From Competibacteraceae bacterium UBA3908 (GTDB lineage: Bacteria; Pseudomonadota; Gammaproteobacteria; Competibacterales; Competibacteraceae), in assembly GCA_002391525.1 (NCBI GenBank), contig DGFE01000145.1, forward strand, positions 1 to 8,978: 8,978 nucleotides of DNA. Direction: 5' to 3'. Of this stretch, positions 1-7,161 are shown one piece after another; the stretch's first letter is position 1, and each line of letters begins with the position of its first letter. A program made the position numbers and the translations under genes. The notes beneath the pieces are model-generated. The model was not told the DNA's origin. It saw only the letters and a program-made list of their open reading frames with translations, and ran no database searches.

Positions 1-17
1 AGATGTGTATAAGAGAC
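1..17. other. Sequencing adapter remnant (Tn5/Nextera mosaic end), left
   Basis: The first 17 bases, AGATGTGTATAAGAGAC, match the first 17 of the 19-base Tn5 mosaic end used in tagmentation libraries. The last two bases (AG) are replaced by TC. This is not genomic sequence. It supplies an artificial ATG at position 3 and a false N-terminus, MCIRDS, a familiar signature of adapter read-through in predicted proteins. Lon homology starts about at codon 21-23 (Arg). Confidence 0.95.
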
Positions 18-929
<912 letters not shown>

Positions 930-946
930 CGAAGAGGATGGGCTGA

Positions 947-976
947 TTGACACTGCTTTGAAGGCCCTGTTATAAG
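947..976 (+). promoter_or_regulatory. Probable sigma70 promoter for hupB
   Basis: A perfect -35 box TTGACA (947-952) and a 5-of-6 -10 box TATAAG (971-976) are separated by 18 bases. They lie just after the lon stop codon and about 100 bases before hupB. A start near 982-984 would give a leader of about 90 bases. That leader contains an unusual run of eight T (991-998) and a short GC hairpin, ACGCC-GGGC-GGCGT (1021-1034). No transcription data are available; the call rests on box match and position. Confidence 0.72.
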
Positions 977-1073
977 AAGTGATCGCTGTCTTTTTTTTCG
1001 GGGCGGGGTTAGCGCACGTCACGCCGGGCGGCGTCCAAGCCCAATAACGTACAACACTGCATGGGAAGGGCTC

Positions 1074-1346
1074 ATGAACAAAACTGAACTGATCGATGCG
1101 GTCGCGCAGATGACCGATCTGTCCAAAGCCGCGGCGAACAAGGCCGTGGACGCCACGCTGGCCTCCATCGGCAAGTCCCTCCGCAATGGCGAATCCGTGG
1201 TGTTGACCGGTTTCGGGACGTTCTCGGTGCGGGAACGGCCCGCGCGGACCGGACACAATCCCAAAACCGGCCAGCCGATGGAGATCAAGGCCAGCAAGAC
1301 GCCGGTGTTCAAAGCTGGAAAAACGCTTAGAGATGGAATAAAATAA
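1074..1346 (+). CDS. hupB: DNA-binding protein HU-beta
   Basis: HU is a small dimeric nucleoid protein that bends and compacts DNA without strong sequence preference. The 90 residues equal the usual HU length. The N-terminal half is the helical dimer core (NKTELIDAVAQMTDLSKAAA). The family signature GFGTFSVRERPARTGHNP follows at about residues 46-63, then the C-terminal helix. Pro63 in HNPKTG is at the position of the proline that intercalates DNA at the tip of the beta arm. The ATG at 1074 has a purine-rich ribosome site (GGAAGGG) a few bases upstream. It sits in the canonical lon-hupB-ppiD order and has its own predicted promoter. No terminator follows: only 13 bases separate the stop codon from a tRNA gene. 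HU-alpha or IHF are less likely, given the lon linkage and the lack of IHF-specific features. Confidence 0.96.
   Translation: MNKTELIDAVAQMTDLSKAAANKAVDATLASIGKSLRNGESVVLTGFGTFSVRERPARTGHNPKTGQPMEIKASKTPVFKAGKTLRDGIK
1316..1344 (+). promoter_or_regulatory. Candidate tRNA-operon promoter inside the hupB 3' end
   Basis: TGGAAA (1316-1321, 4 of 6 to the -35 consensus) and TAAAAT (1339-1344, 5 of 6 to the -10 consensus) are spaced by exactly 17 bases. The -10 box ends on the first base of the hupB stop codon. Initiation near 1351 would leave about 9 bases before the mature tRNA-Val 5' end, a normal tRNA leader. The discriminator region is AT-rich, unlike the GC-rich one of classical stringently controlled tRNA promoters. 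Alternatively the tRNAs are read through from hupB. Confidence 0.45.
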
Positions 1347-1359
1347 AAAATTCTTTGAA

Positions 1360-1435
1360 GGGTGCTTAGCTCAGTTGGGAGAGCATCGCCCTTACAAGGC
1401 GAGGGTCGGGGGTTCAAGCCCCTCAGCACCCACCA
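1360..1435 (+). tRNA. tRNA-Val (anticodon TAC)
   Basis: This 76-base tRNA folds cleanly. The acceptor stem GGGTGCT (1360-1366) pairs with AGCACCC (1425-1431). The anticodon stem TCGCC/GGCGA encloses the loop CTTACAA, with anticodon TAC at 1393-1395, reading GUA and related Val codons. The T arm holds GGTTCAAGCC. The discriminator is A (1432), and the CCA end is encoded (1433-1435). It is the first of three tRNAs that share the terminator at 1648-1672. Confidence 0.97.
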
Positions 1436-1448
1436 GGGTTTGGATACC

Positions 1449-1525
1449 GGAGCGGTAGTTCAGATGGTTAGAATACCGGCCTGTCACGCCGGGGGTCGCG
1501 GGTTCGAGCCCCGTCCGCTCCGCCA
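1449..1525 (+). tRNA. tRNA-Asp (anticodon GTC), copy 1
   Basis: This 77-base tRNA has a perfect acceptor stem, GGAGCGG (1449-1455) with CCGCTCC (1515-1521). The anticodon stem CCGGC/GCCGG holds the loop CTGTCAC, with GTC at 1483-1485. The discriminator is G (1522), the identity base expected for Asp tRNA, and CCA is encoded (1523-1525). It begins 13 bases after tRNA-Val and is identical to the second copy downstream. Confidence 0.97.
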
Positions 1526-1563
1526 TCGTCGCTGCGCATAGTCCAATTCCGGTTTACCGATCC

Positions 1564-1640
1564 GGAGCGGTAGTTCAGATGGTTAGAATACCGGCCTGTC
1601 ACGCCGGGGGTCGCGGGTTCGAGCCCCGTCCGCTCCGCCA
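1564..1640 (+). tRNA. tRNA-Asp (anticodon GTC), copy 2
   Basis: This is identical base for base to the upstream tRNA-Asp over all 77 positions, with anticodon GTC at 1598-1600 and encoded CCA at 1638-1640. A 38-base spacer separates the two copies. An intrinsic terminator starts 7 bases after the CCA, so this is the last gene of the tRNA transcript. Confidence 0.97.
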
Positions 1641-1647
1641 CATTCGG

Positions 1648-1672
1648 GGGTGTCGTCCAGACACCCTTTTTT
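1648..1672 (+). terminator. Rho-independent terminator of the tRNA operon
   Basis: A perfect 7-bp stem, GGGTGTC (1648-1654) with GACACCC (1660-1666), and a 5-base loop (GTCCA) is followed directly by six T (1667-1672). It lies 7 bases after the last tRNA and upstream of ppiD, separating the two transcription units. Confidence 0.9.
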
Positions 1673-1674
1673 AT

Positions 1675-1693
1675 GCGCGTCATCAAGACGCGC
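1675..1693. other. Second perfect hairpin directly after the terminator
   Basis: GCGCGTC (1675-1681) and GACGCGC (1687-1693) form a perfect 7-bp stem with loop ATCAA, two bases after the T tract. No T run follows on either strand, so it is not a standard terminator. It may stabilise the 3' end or lie at the start of the ppiD leader. No convincing ppiD promoter boxes were found between here and 1751. Confidence 0.6.
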
Positions 1694-1751
1694 GCTCGTT
1701 GCGTCGTTGTGATTTCTTTCCAGTGATCCGACCTGAAACCGGGTAAGCGTC

Positions 1752-3674
1752 ATGCTGCTACAGAAAATCCGCGATCACGCCAAGGGCTGGTTCGCCTATA
1801 CCATCGTCGGTTTGTTGACCATTCCGTTCGCGGTCTGGGGCATCAATTATTATTTCGAGGCGGGCGGGCCGATGGACGCCGCCGTGGTTGGCGGCGGCAA
1901 GATTACCCTGCAGGAGTTCCAGCGGGCCTATCAGCAACAGCGCCAGCAACTGCAGGCCATGCTGGGCGGCAATGCGGATCCGGCGCTGCTGGAGGGGCCG
2001 CGCCTGAAGCAGGACGTGTTGCGGCAGTTGATCGACGAGCGGGTGCTGGATCAGGTCGTTCGCGACCACGGGTTCCGGGTCGGCGACCGGCAACTGCACG
2101 ACGCGCTGGTGGCGCTGCCGGTCTTTCAGCAAAGCGGGGGGTTCAACAAGGACTTGTATGAGCGGCTGCTGCGCAACCAGGGGTATACCGCGACGATGTT
2201 CGAGGAAAGTCTGCGGCAATCGCTGACGACCGGGCAACTGCGCGATGGCGTCGTGGAATCGACATTGATCACACCGACCGAAATGGAGCAGATCGTCGCC
2301 CTGCTCAAACAGCAGCGGGATTTGCGGTACGTGGTGCTGCCCCTGGAGCGGTATATCGCCAAGGCGAGCGTGGACGATGCCGCCATCGCGGAGTATTTCG
2401 AGCGGAACAAGGATCGCCTGGTCAATCCCGAGCAGGTCCAGGTGCAGTTCGTCGAGCTCAAGCTGGCGCAAGTCGCCGAGGGCATCACGGTCGGCGAGGC
2501 CGAACTGAAGGCCGCCTACCAGGAACAGATCGCCAAGTACGGCCAGCCCGAGGAACGCCAGGCTTCGCATATCCTGGTCAAGCTGCCGCCGAACGCCGGC
2601 GAGACGGAAGTGGAGCAGGCCCGCGCCAGAGCGCAACAGATCCTCGACAGCATTCGGTCGGGCGCCAAGAGCTTCGACCAGGCCCTGCAGGAGGCGAAAG
2701 CCGATACCTCCGGTCAACTGGAAGGCGATGAACTGGGGACCATCGGCAAGGGCATGTTCGACGACCCGGCGCTGGAGAATGCCTTGTTCGCCTTGCCAAA
2801 GCCGGGTGAAATCAGCGAACCCGTGCGAATGCCCGCAGGTTTCCACCTGGTCCGGCTGGACGGCGTTACTCCGGCGCGGGTCAAACCGTTCGAGGAGGTG
2901 CGCGAAATCGTGGCGAAGGAACTTCGCCAGCAGCAGGCCGAGAACCGTTTCTACGAGATCACCCAGAATCTCGCCAATCTCAGCTACGAGAATCGGGACA
3001 GCCTGGAGCCAGCGGCCAAGGCTCTGAACGCACCGATCCAGGAAAGTGGCTGGTTCAGCCGCAAGGGCGGGGAAGGGATCACCGCCCATCCCAAAGCCAT
3101 CGACAGCGCGTTCAGCGAGGATGTGCTCAAGCGCGGCCTCAACAGCGAACCGCTCGAACTGGAGCCGGGTCACGTGGTGGTCCTTCGGGTCAAGAATCAT
3201 CAGGATGCGACGCCCCGTACCCTGGAGGAAGCGCGCGAGGACATCGTGAAGGTTTTGCGCGAGCAGAAGGCTCGTGAAACCCTGGCCAAGGATGCCGAGA
3301 CCTTGAAAACCCGCGCCGCCCAAGGCGAGCATTTGCAAACCCTGGCGGCGGAGTTCGGCGGTGAATACCGGAATCCCGGCCTGGTGGGCCGCGACGCGGC
3401 GTCCGTGGACCGCGCCGTGCTGGCTGCCGCCTTCCGGCTGCCGCGGCCGGAGACCGGCAAGGTGGCGCTAGGTTCGACGGCGCTGGCGAACGGCGATCAA
3501 ACCGTGCTGGAAGTGGCCCGGGTAGTGCCTGGCCAGAAGGACGCGCTGTCCGAGAACGAGCAAAGGGCGCTGAGCCAGCAGCTCGCGCGCCAGGCCGGCT
3601 CCAGCCAGTTCGCGAGCCTGCTGGACAGCTTGAGGATCAAGACCAAGATTGTGGTCTACGACGACCGCTTGTAG
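1752..3674 (+). CDS. ppiD: Periplasmic membrane-anchored chaperone PpiD (SurA/parvulin family)
   Basis: PpiD is a single-pass inner-membrane protein whose periplasmic part assists newly exported proteins at the SecYEG translocon. The 640 residues are close to the 623 of E. coli PpiD. A short cytoplasmic N-terminus is followed by one transmembrane helix at about residues 14-34 (hydrophobic, rich in Val/Leu/Ile/Phe) and a SurA-like helical chaperone region to about 260. The parvulin domain spans about 265-372, and a long C-terminal chaperone region follows. The parvulin domain keeps QASHILVK (His273) and AGFHLVRL (His365), typical of active peptidyl-prolyl isomerases; from memory E. coli PpiD lacks both histidines. 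The ATG at 1752 places the membrane helix correctly, though its ribosome site is weak (GGGTAAG). It follows lon-hupB with tRNAs inserted, and converges with fabI 38 bases downstream. Confidence 0.94.
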   Translation: MLLQKIRDHAKGWFAYTIVGLLTIPFAVWGINYYFEAGGPMDAAVVGGGKITLQEFQRAYQQQRQQLQAMLGGNADPALLEGPRLKQDVLRQLIDERVLDQVVRDHGFRVGDRQLHDALVALPVFQQSGGFNKDLYERLLRNQGYTATMFEESLRQSLTTGQLRDGVVESTLITPTEMEQIVALLKQQRDLRYVVLPLERYIAKASVDDAAIAEYFERNKDRLVNPEQVQVQFVELKLAQVAEGITVGEAELKAAYQEQIAKYGQPEERQASHILVKLPPNAGETEVEQARARAQQILDSIRSGAKSFDQALQEAKADTSGQLEGDELGTIGKGMFDDPALENALFALPKPGEISEPVRMPAGFHLVRLDGVTPARVKPFEEVREIVAKELRQQQAENRFYEITQNLANLSYENRDSLEPAAKALNAPIQESGWFSRKGGEGITAHPKAIDSAFSEDVLKRGLNSEPLELEPGHVVVLRVKNHQDATPRTLEEAREDIVKVLREQKARETLAKDAETLKTRAAQGEHLQTLAAEFGGEYRNPGLVGRDAASVDRAVLAAAFRLPRPETGKVALGSTALANGDQTVLEVARVVPGQKDALSENEQRALSQQLARQAGSSQFASLLDSLRIKTKIVVYDDRL

Positions 3675-3679
3675 CGAAT

Positions 3680-3706
3680 CCCCCTCTCTCCCAAAGCGGA
3701 AGGGGG
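3680..3706. terminator. Possible weak shared terminator between ppiD and fabI
   Basis: The 38-base convergent gap contains CCCCCT (3680-3685) and AGGGGG (3701-3706), which can pair across a 15-base loop. An alternative pairing is CCGCTT (3665-3670) with AAGCGG (3694-3699). No T run follows on either strand, so this is only a weak candidate for bidirectional termination. Confidence 0.3.
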
Positions 3707-3712
3707 CGACGC

Positions 3713-4498
3713 TTATTCCATCGCCCCCGGCGCGACGGTGTTGAAACCGCCGTCGACATAGACGATCTCGCCGGTGATTCCAGCCGCCAGATCCGAACAC
3801 AGGAATGCCGCCACGTTGCCTACCTCCTCGATGGTGACGCACCTGCGCAGCGGAGCGATGCGTTCGAAGGTGTCCAGCATCTTGCGGAAGTTCTTGATGC
3901 CGGACGCCGCCAGGGTGCGGATCGGGCCGGCGGAAATGGCGTTGACTCGGATACCCTCCGGTCCCAGCGTTTGCGCCAGATAACGGACGTTGGCGTCCAG
4001 GCTGGCCTTGGCCAGACCCATGATGTTGTAATTCGGCACCGCCCGCACCCCGCCCAGATAGGTCATGGTGATCAGTGCGCCCCGGCGGCCTTTCAGCAGC
4101 GGCCGGGCGGCCTTGGCCAGCGCCGCGAAGCTGTACGAGCTGATGTCGTGGGCGACGCGGAAATTTTCGCGGTTGATGCCCTCCAGAAAATCGCCCTCCA
4201 GCGCCTCGCGCGGCGCGTAAGCGATGGAGTGGACGACGATGTCCAGTCCGTCCCAGTGCCGCCGCAGCGCCTCGAACACCGCCTCGATGGCGGCGTCGCT
4301 TTCCACGTCGCAGGGCAGGGTGATCGAGCTGTCCAGTTCGGCGGCCATCTTTTCGATGCGCGGTTGCAGCTTGTCGTTCTGATAGGTGAAGGCGAGTTCG
4401 GCGCCCTCCCGACGCATGGCCTGGGCGATGCCCCAGGCGATGGAACGGTTGCTGGCGACTCCCAGAATCAGGGCGCGTTTGCCGGCGAGAAAGCCCAT
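3713..4498 (-). CDS. fabI: Enoyl-[acyl-carrier-protein] reductase (NADH), FabI
   Basis: FabI carries out the last step of each type II fatty acid elongation cycle, reducing trans-2-enoyl-ACP with NAD(P)H in the cytoplasm. The 261 residues match the family (262 in E. coli). The atypical short-chain dehydrogenase nucleotide motif GVASNRSIAWGIA spans about residues 13-25. The catalytic pair is Tyr157 and Lys164 in NYNIMGLAKAS (Tyr-x6-Lys, as E. coli Tyr156/Lys163), with the other conserved active-site Tyr at 147 in TYLGG. NAISAGPIRTLAASGIK is at about 186-202 and the C-terminal YVDGGFNT at about 247-254. The ATG at 4496-4498 has a clear AGGAG site (complement of 4505-4509). It converges with ppiD and is divergent from yejA. 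FabV, FabK and FabL are excluded by length and motifs. Confidence 0.97.
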   Translation of the reverse strand: MGFLAGKRALILGVASNRSIAWGIAQAMRREGAELAFTYQNDKLQPRIEKMAAELDSSITLPCDVESDAAIEAVFEALRRHWDGLDIVVHSIAYAPREALEGDFLEGINRENFRVAHDISSYSFAALAKAARPLLKGRRGALITMTYLGGVRAVPNYNIMGLAKASLDANVRYLAQTLGPEGIRVNAISAGPIRTLAASGIKNFRKMLDTFERIAPLRRCVTIEEVGNVAAFLCSDLAAGITGEIVYVDGGFNTVAPGAME

Positions 4499-4568
4499 AA
4501 TGAACTCCTGTGGATTTTAAGTATCGTTTAGACGAGTCACTGAATTCTCGAACTGTAAAGGATAGCGG
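4499..4568. promoter_or_regulatory. Divergent fabI/yejA intergenic region, presumed promoters
   Basis: These 70 bases are the only space between the divergent starts of fabI and yejA and are clearly richer in A/T than the flanking genes, so promoters for both are expected here. It holds the AGGAG site of fabI and the AAGGA site of yejA (4558-4562). On the fabI strand, TACTTA/TTAAAAT-like -10 candidates exist without a good -35. No box pair is convincing, and I see no clear operator palindrome apart from a short CGAG/CTCG inverted repeat. Confidence 0.4.
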
Positions 4569-6422
4569 ATGACGCGCGCAAAATACCGTTGCCGCCGCGG
4601 CTTGGCGGCTGGCTTGATCGGCCTGACCTGCGCCCTGCTGGCGGCTTTTGCCGTCGGTGCGCCGCTGCATGGCATCGCCCTGCATGGCCAACTCAAATAC
4701 GGACCGGACTTTCGGCATTTCGACTACGTCAATCCCGACGCGCCCAAGGGCGGCGAGGCCCGCTTTGCCGCCATCGGCAGCTTCGATACTTTCAATCCCT
4801 TCAATATCAAGGGCCAGGCTGCCGCCGGCATCGGCCAATTGTTCGAGACGCTGCTGACCGGCAGCGCCGATGAACCCTTCAGCGAATACGGGCTGATCGC
4901 CGAAAGCGTCGAGGTGGCCGCGGATCGCGGTTCGGTGACCTTCACGCTGCGGTCTCAGGCGAAATTCCACGACGGCGGCCCGATCACCGCCGACGACGTG
5001 CTGTTTTCGTTCCAGACGCTGAAGGCCAAGGGCAGTCCGTTCTACCGCTTCTATTACGCCAACGTCGCCAAGGCGGAGAAGCTGGGCGAGCGGCAAGTGA
5101 AGTTCACCTTCGGATCTGGCGAGAATCGCGAACTGCCGCTGATCATGGGTCAGATGCCGGTGCTGTCGCTGAACTACTGGCGGGATCGCGAATTCGACGC
5201 GACGACGCTCGAACCGCCGGTCGGCAGCGGTCCCTACCGGATCGAGCGCTTCGAGCCGGGTCGCTTCGTCGTTTACCGGCGCGACGGGAACTACTGGGGC
5301 AAGGACTTGCCGATCAACCGCGGGCTATACAACTTCGAGCGGGTGCGCTACGACTACTACCGCGATGTCACGGTGGCACTGGAAGCGTTCAAGGCCGGCG
5401 CCTACGACTTGCGGGTGGAAAACGTCGCCAAGCAGTGGGTGACCGGCTACGACTTTCCGGCGCTGGCCAGAGGACTGGTGAAGAAGGAAACTTTCCCCAA
5501 TCAAATGCCGTCCGGGATGCAGGGTTTCGTCTTCAATCTGCGCCGGCCCCTGTTTCAAGATCCCAAGGTTCGCCAGGCGCTGGCCTACGCCTTCGATTTC
5601 GAGTGGAGCAACCGCAACCTGTTTCATGGCCAATATGTGCGGACCCGCAGTTATTTCGACAACTCCGAATTGGCGGCGCGCGGTCTGCCCTCGCCTGAGG
5701 AACTGGCGGTGCTGGAGCCCTTGCGCAAGGAGTTGCCGCCGGAAGTGTTCACCACCGAGTACCAGCCGCCGGTTGCCAACGACGACGCTCAACTCCGCGC
5801 CAATTTTCAGAAAGCGTTACAACTGTTGCGGGACGCGGGCTGGATTTTCCGCGACCGCAAGCTGGTCAACGCTAAAACCGGCGAGCCGTTCCGCTTCGAG
5901 TTGCTGATCGACGATCCGACCTGGGAGCGGATCGGGCTGCCATTCGCCCGCAATCTGGAACGGCTGGGCATCGAGATGAGCGTGCGCACCGTGGATTCGG
6001 CCCAGTACGAGAACCGGGTGCGCGATTTCGATTTCGACATGGTGGTGAACGTCTGGGGCCAGTCGTTATCACCCGGCAACGAGCAGCGCGAGTTCTGGAG
6101 CAGCGCCGCCGCCGACCAGCCCGGCAGTCGCAATCTGGCCGGGCTGAAGAATCCGGCCATTGACCGACTGGTCGATCAGGTCATCGCCGCGCCGGATCGG
6201 GCCAGCCTGGTGACGCGGACGCGGGCGCTGGACCGGGCGCTGCAATGGAATTTCCTGGTCATTCCGCACTTTCATATTCCCTATACCCGCATCGCCCTCT
6301 GGGACAAGTTCGGCTATCCGTCGGTGACGCCCTTGCAGGGAGTACAGTTGAACGCCTGGTGGATTGATCCGGATAAGGACGCGGCGCTGGCCGGACGCGG
6401 TCGGACCAGCGGTGAGCGGTAG
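4569..6422 (+). CDS. yejA: YejA-type periplasmic oligopeptide-binding protein (ABC transporter, SBP family 5)
   Basis: Solute-binding proteins of this kind capture peptides in the periplasm and deliver them to a YejBEF-type ABC importer, which in E. coli also takes up microcin C. The 617 residues match YejA (about 600). The N-terminus is a Sec signal peptide: basic (RCRRG), a hydrophobic core at residues 12-29, and likely cleavage after Ala31. Cys21 does not sit in a convincing lipobox. The mature protein begins with the YejA-like segment HGIALHG...YVNPDAPKGGE and continues with GSFDTFNPFNIKG. The family 5 body has FHDGGPITADDVLFSF, PPVGSGPYRIERF, VRQALAYAFDFEW and a C-terminal VIPHFHIPYTRIALWDKFG. 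A good AAGGA ribosome site lies 6 bases before the ATG. No permease or ATPase gene follows; a toxin-antitoxin pair begins 14 bases after the stop. The exact ligand cannot be read from sequence. Confidence 0.9.
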   Translation: MTRAKYRCRRGLAAGLIGLTCALLAAFAVGAPLHGIALHGQLKYGPDFRHFDYVNPDAPKGGEARFAAIGSFDTFNPFNIKGQAAAGIGQLFETLLTGSADEPFSEYGLIAESVEVAADRGSVTFTLRSQAKFHDGGPITADDVLFSFQTLKAKGSPFYRFYYANVAKAEKLGERQVKFTFGSGENRELPLIMGQMPVLSLNYWRDREFDATTLEPPVGSGPYRIERFEPGRFVVYRRDGNYWGKDLPINRGLYNFERVRYDYYRDVTVALEAFKAGAYDLRVENVAKQWVTGYDFPALARGLVKKETFPNQMPSGMQGFVFNLRRPLFQDPKVRQALAYAFDFEWSNRNLFHGQYVRTRSYFDNSELAARGLPSPEELAVLEPLRKELPPEVFTTEYQPPVANDDAQLRANFQKALQLLRDAGWIFRDRKLVNAKTGEPFRFELLIDDPTWERIGLPFARNLERLGIEMSVRTVDSAQYENRVRDFDFDMVVNVWGQSLSPGNEQREFWSSAAADQPGSRNLAGLKNPAIDRLVDQVIAAPDRASLVTRTRALDRALQWNFLVIPHFHIPYTRIALWDKFGYPSVTPLQGVQLNAWWIDPDKDAALAGRGRTSGER

Positions 6423-6436
6423 TCGGAGTTACGCCA

Positions 6437-6766
6437 ATGAACACCATCCAGGAAGCACATGATTTTTTAGCCAATCTGAATCGGGCCGAGAAAGCCCAGC
6501 TCTTGCAGTGGGTCGTTCGTGACTTGGGCGATGCGTTTCCGGGAATCGAGAGTATCAGGGGGGTCTGCGGCGGCGATCCTTGCATTGTTCGCACCCGGAT
6601 TCCGGTCTGGGTCTTGGTGCAAGCCCGACGGCTCGGTAGCAGTGAAGCGGATTTGTTGCGCGCCTATCCCGCGCTGCGTGCCGAGGACTTAGTGAATGCC
6701 TGGGCTTACTTCCGCGTGCATCGCGACGAGATCGAGCAGCAAATCCGCGAGCACGAGGCCGATTGA
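6437..6766 (+). CDS. DUF433 family antitoxin (COG2442-like)
   Basis: This 109-residue protein carries a DUF433 domain at about residues 40-100, with the hallmark GVCGGDPCIVRTRIPVWVLV followed by helical segments ending IEQQIREHE. DUF433 proteins are predicted antitoxins with a helix-turn-helix-like fold, commonly paired with PIN-like nucleases of the COG4634/DUF5615 type. The first roughly 38 residues (IQEAHDFLANLNRAEKAQLL) form an extra N-terminal helical region and may mediate dimerisation or partner contact (inference). GGAG at 6425-6428 is a good ribosome site 8 bases from the ATG. The gene starts 14 bases after yejA with no visible terminator between, so some readthrough is likely, and it ends 3 bases before its partner. 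DNA binding and autoregulation are expected from the family, but no operator palindrome was recognised. Confidence 0.85.
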   Translation: MNTIQEAHDFLANLNRAEKAQLLQWVVRDLGDAFPGIESIRGVCGGDPCIVRTRIPVWVLVQARRLGSSEADLLRAYPALRAEDLVNAWAYFRVHRDEIEQQIREHEAD

Positions 6767-6769
6767 ACG

Positions 6770-7120
6770 ATGGCGCGACTGTTGGCCGACGAGAATTTCC
6801 CGCTGCCGGTGGTGGAAGAGTTGCGTCGTCTGGGGCATGGGGTGCTGACTCTGCGCGATATCGGTCAGGCCGGTCAAGCGCTGAGTGACGAAGCCGTGTT
6901 GGCGGTTGCCCGCGCGCAACAGCGCGCCATCTTGACGCTCAATCGCAAGCACTTCATCCGACTCCACGTCACGCATTCCGATCATGCCGGAATCATTGCC
7001 TGCACCTTTGATCCCGACTTTTCCGCGCAGGGGCGGCTCATCGATGTGATCTTACAGACGGAGCCGTCGCTGGACAGTCGTCTGCTTCGAGTCAACCGCC
7101 CGGCAGCGGCGAATTCCTGA
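6770..7120 (+). CDS. DUF5615 PIN-like nuclease, putative toxin (COG4634-like)
   Basis: This 116-residue protein is a probable RNase-type toxin of the PIN-like fold. The opening strand LLADENFP supplies Asp7 and Glu8. GHGVLTLRDIG contains Asp30, ALSDEAVL contains Asp40 and Glu41, and ILTLNRKHF is followed by HAGIIACTFDPDF. In many DUF5615 proteins the ILT..D..F strand carries an acid; here that place is Asn58, so the metal site may differ, although this form may be common in the DUF433-linked subgroup (recollection, not checked). The start lies 3 bases after the antitoxin stop codon, with GAGG inside the antitoxin's 3' end as likely ribosome site, so the two genes are probably translationally coupled. 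A restriction-modification gene begins 41 bases later on the same strand. The toxin role comes from family and context only. Confidence 0.83.
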   Translation: MARLLADENFPLPVVEELRRLGHGVLTLRDIGQAGQALSDEAVLAVARAQQRAILTLNRKHFIRLHVTHSDHAGIIACTFDPDFSAQGRLIDVILQTEPSLDSRLLRVNRPAAANS

Positions 7121-7161
7121 TCGGCGAAGTCCAATCACAAAGAACAAACCGGACGTGATCC

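Larger units (their letters stand above)
1447..1640 (+). repeat. Tandem direct repeat covering the two tRNA-Asp genes
   Basis: Two exact 79-base copies (1447-1525 and 1562-1640) repeat with a 115-base period. Each is the tRNA-Asp gene plus two upstream bases (CC). Identity stops at once on both sides, so only the tRNA itself has been kept identical, and the spacers have diverged or were never duplicated. Confidence 0.95.

Noticed and set aside
3..17. ATG at position 3 as the start of the first protein
   Set aside because: The codons MCIRD are encoded by adapter bases; Lon homology begins a few codons later and the real start is far upstream.
991..998. T8 run as the terminator of lon
   Set aside because: No stable hairpin precedes it, and it lies downstream of a strong predicted hupB promoter.
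1564..1640. tRNA-Asp repeat as attachment sites of an integrated element
   Set aside because: The two copies are complete tRNA genes 38 bases apart with no integrase or cargo between them; ordinary tandem duplication explains them.
1019..1686. Minus-strand small open frames over hupB and the tRNA genes (1019-1429 and 1468-1686)
   Set aside because: They overlap HU coding sequence and structured tRNA genes and show no domain; the second simply translates the tRNA-Asp repeat.
1758..3338. 526-residue minus-strand open frame opposite ppiD
   Set aside because: It is a shadow of a high-GC gene: no recognisable domain, very Leu/Gln/Arg-rich, and ppiD on the plus strand has clear domains along its length.
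4216..4230. FabI Ala93-Tyr94 in place of the E. coli Gly93-Phe94 as a triclosan-resistance change
   Set aside because: Alanine here is, from memory, a natural residue in many FabI proteins, including susceptible ones; known resistance changes at this place are bulkier. No resistance claim is justified.
3468..5096. 542-residue minus-strand open frame covering fabI and the ends of ppiD and yejA
   Set aside because: It runs across three well-supported genes, shows no family motifs, and overlaps real fabI in another frame.
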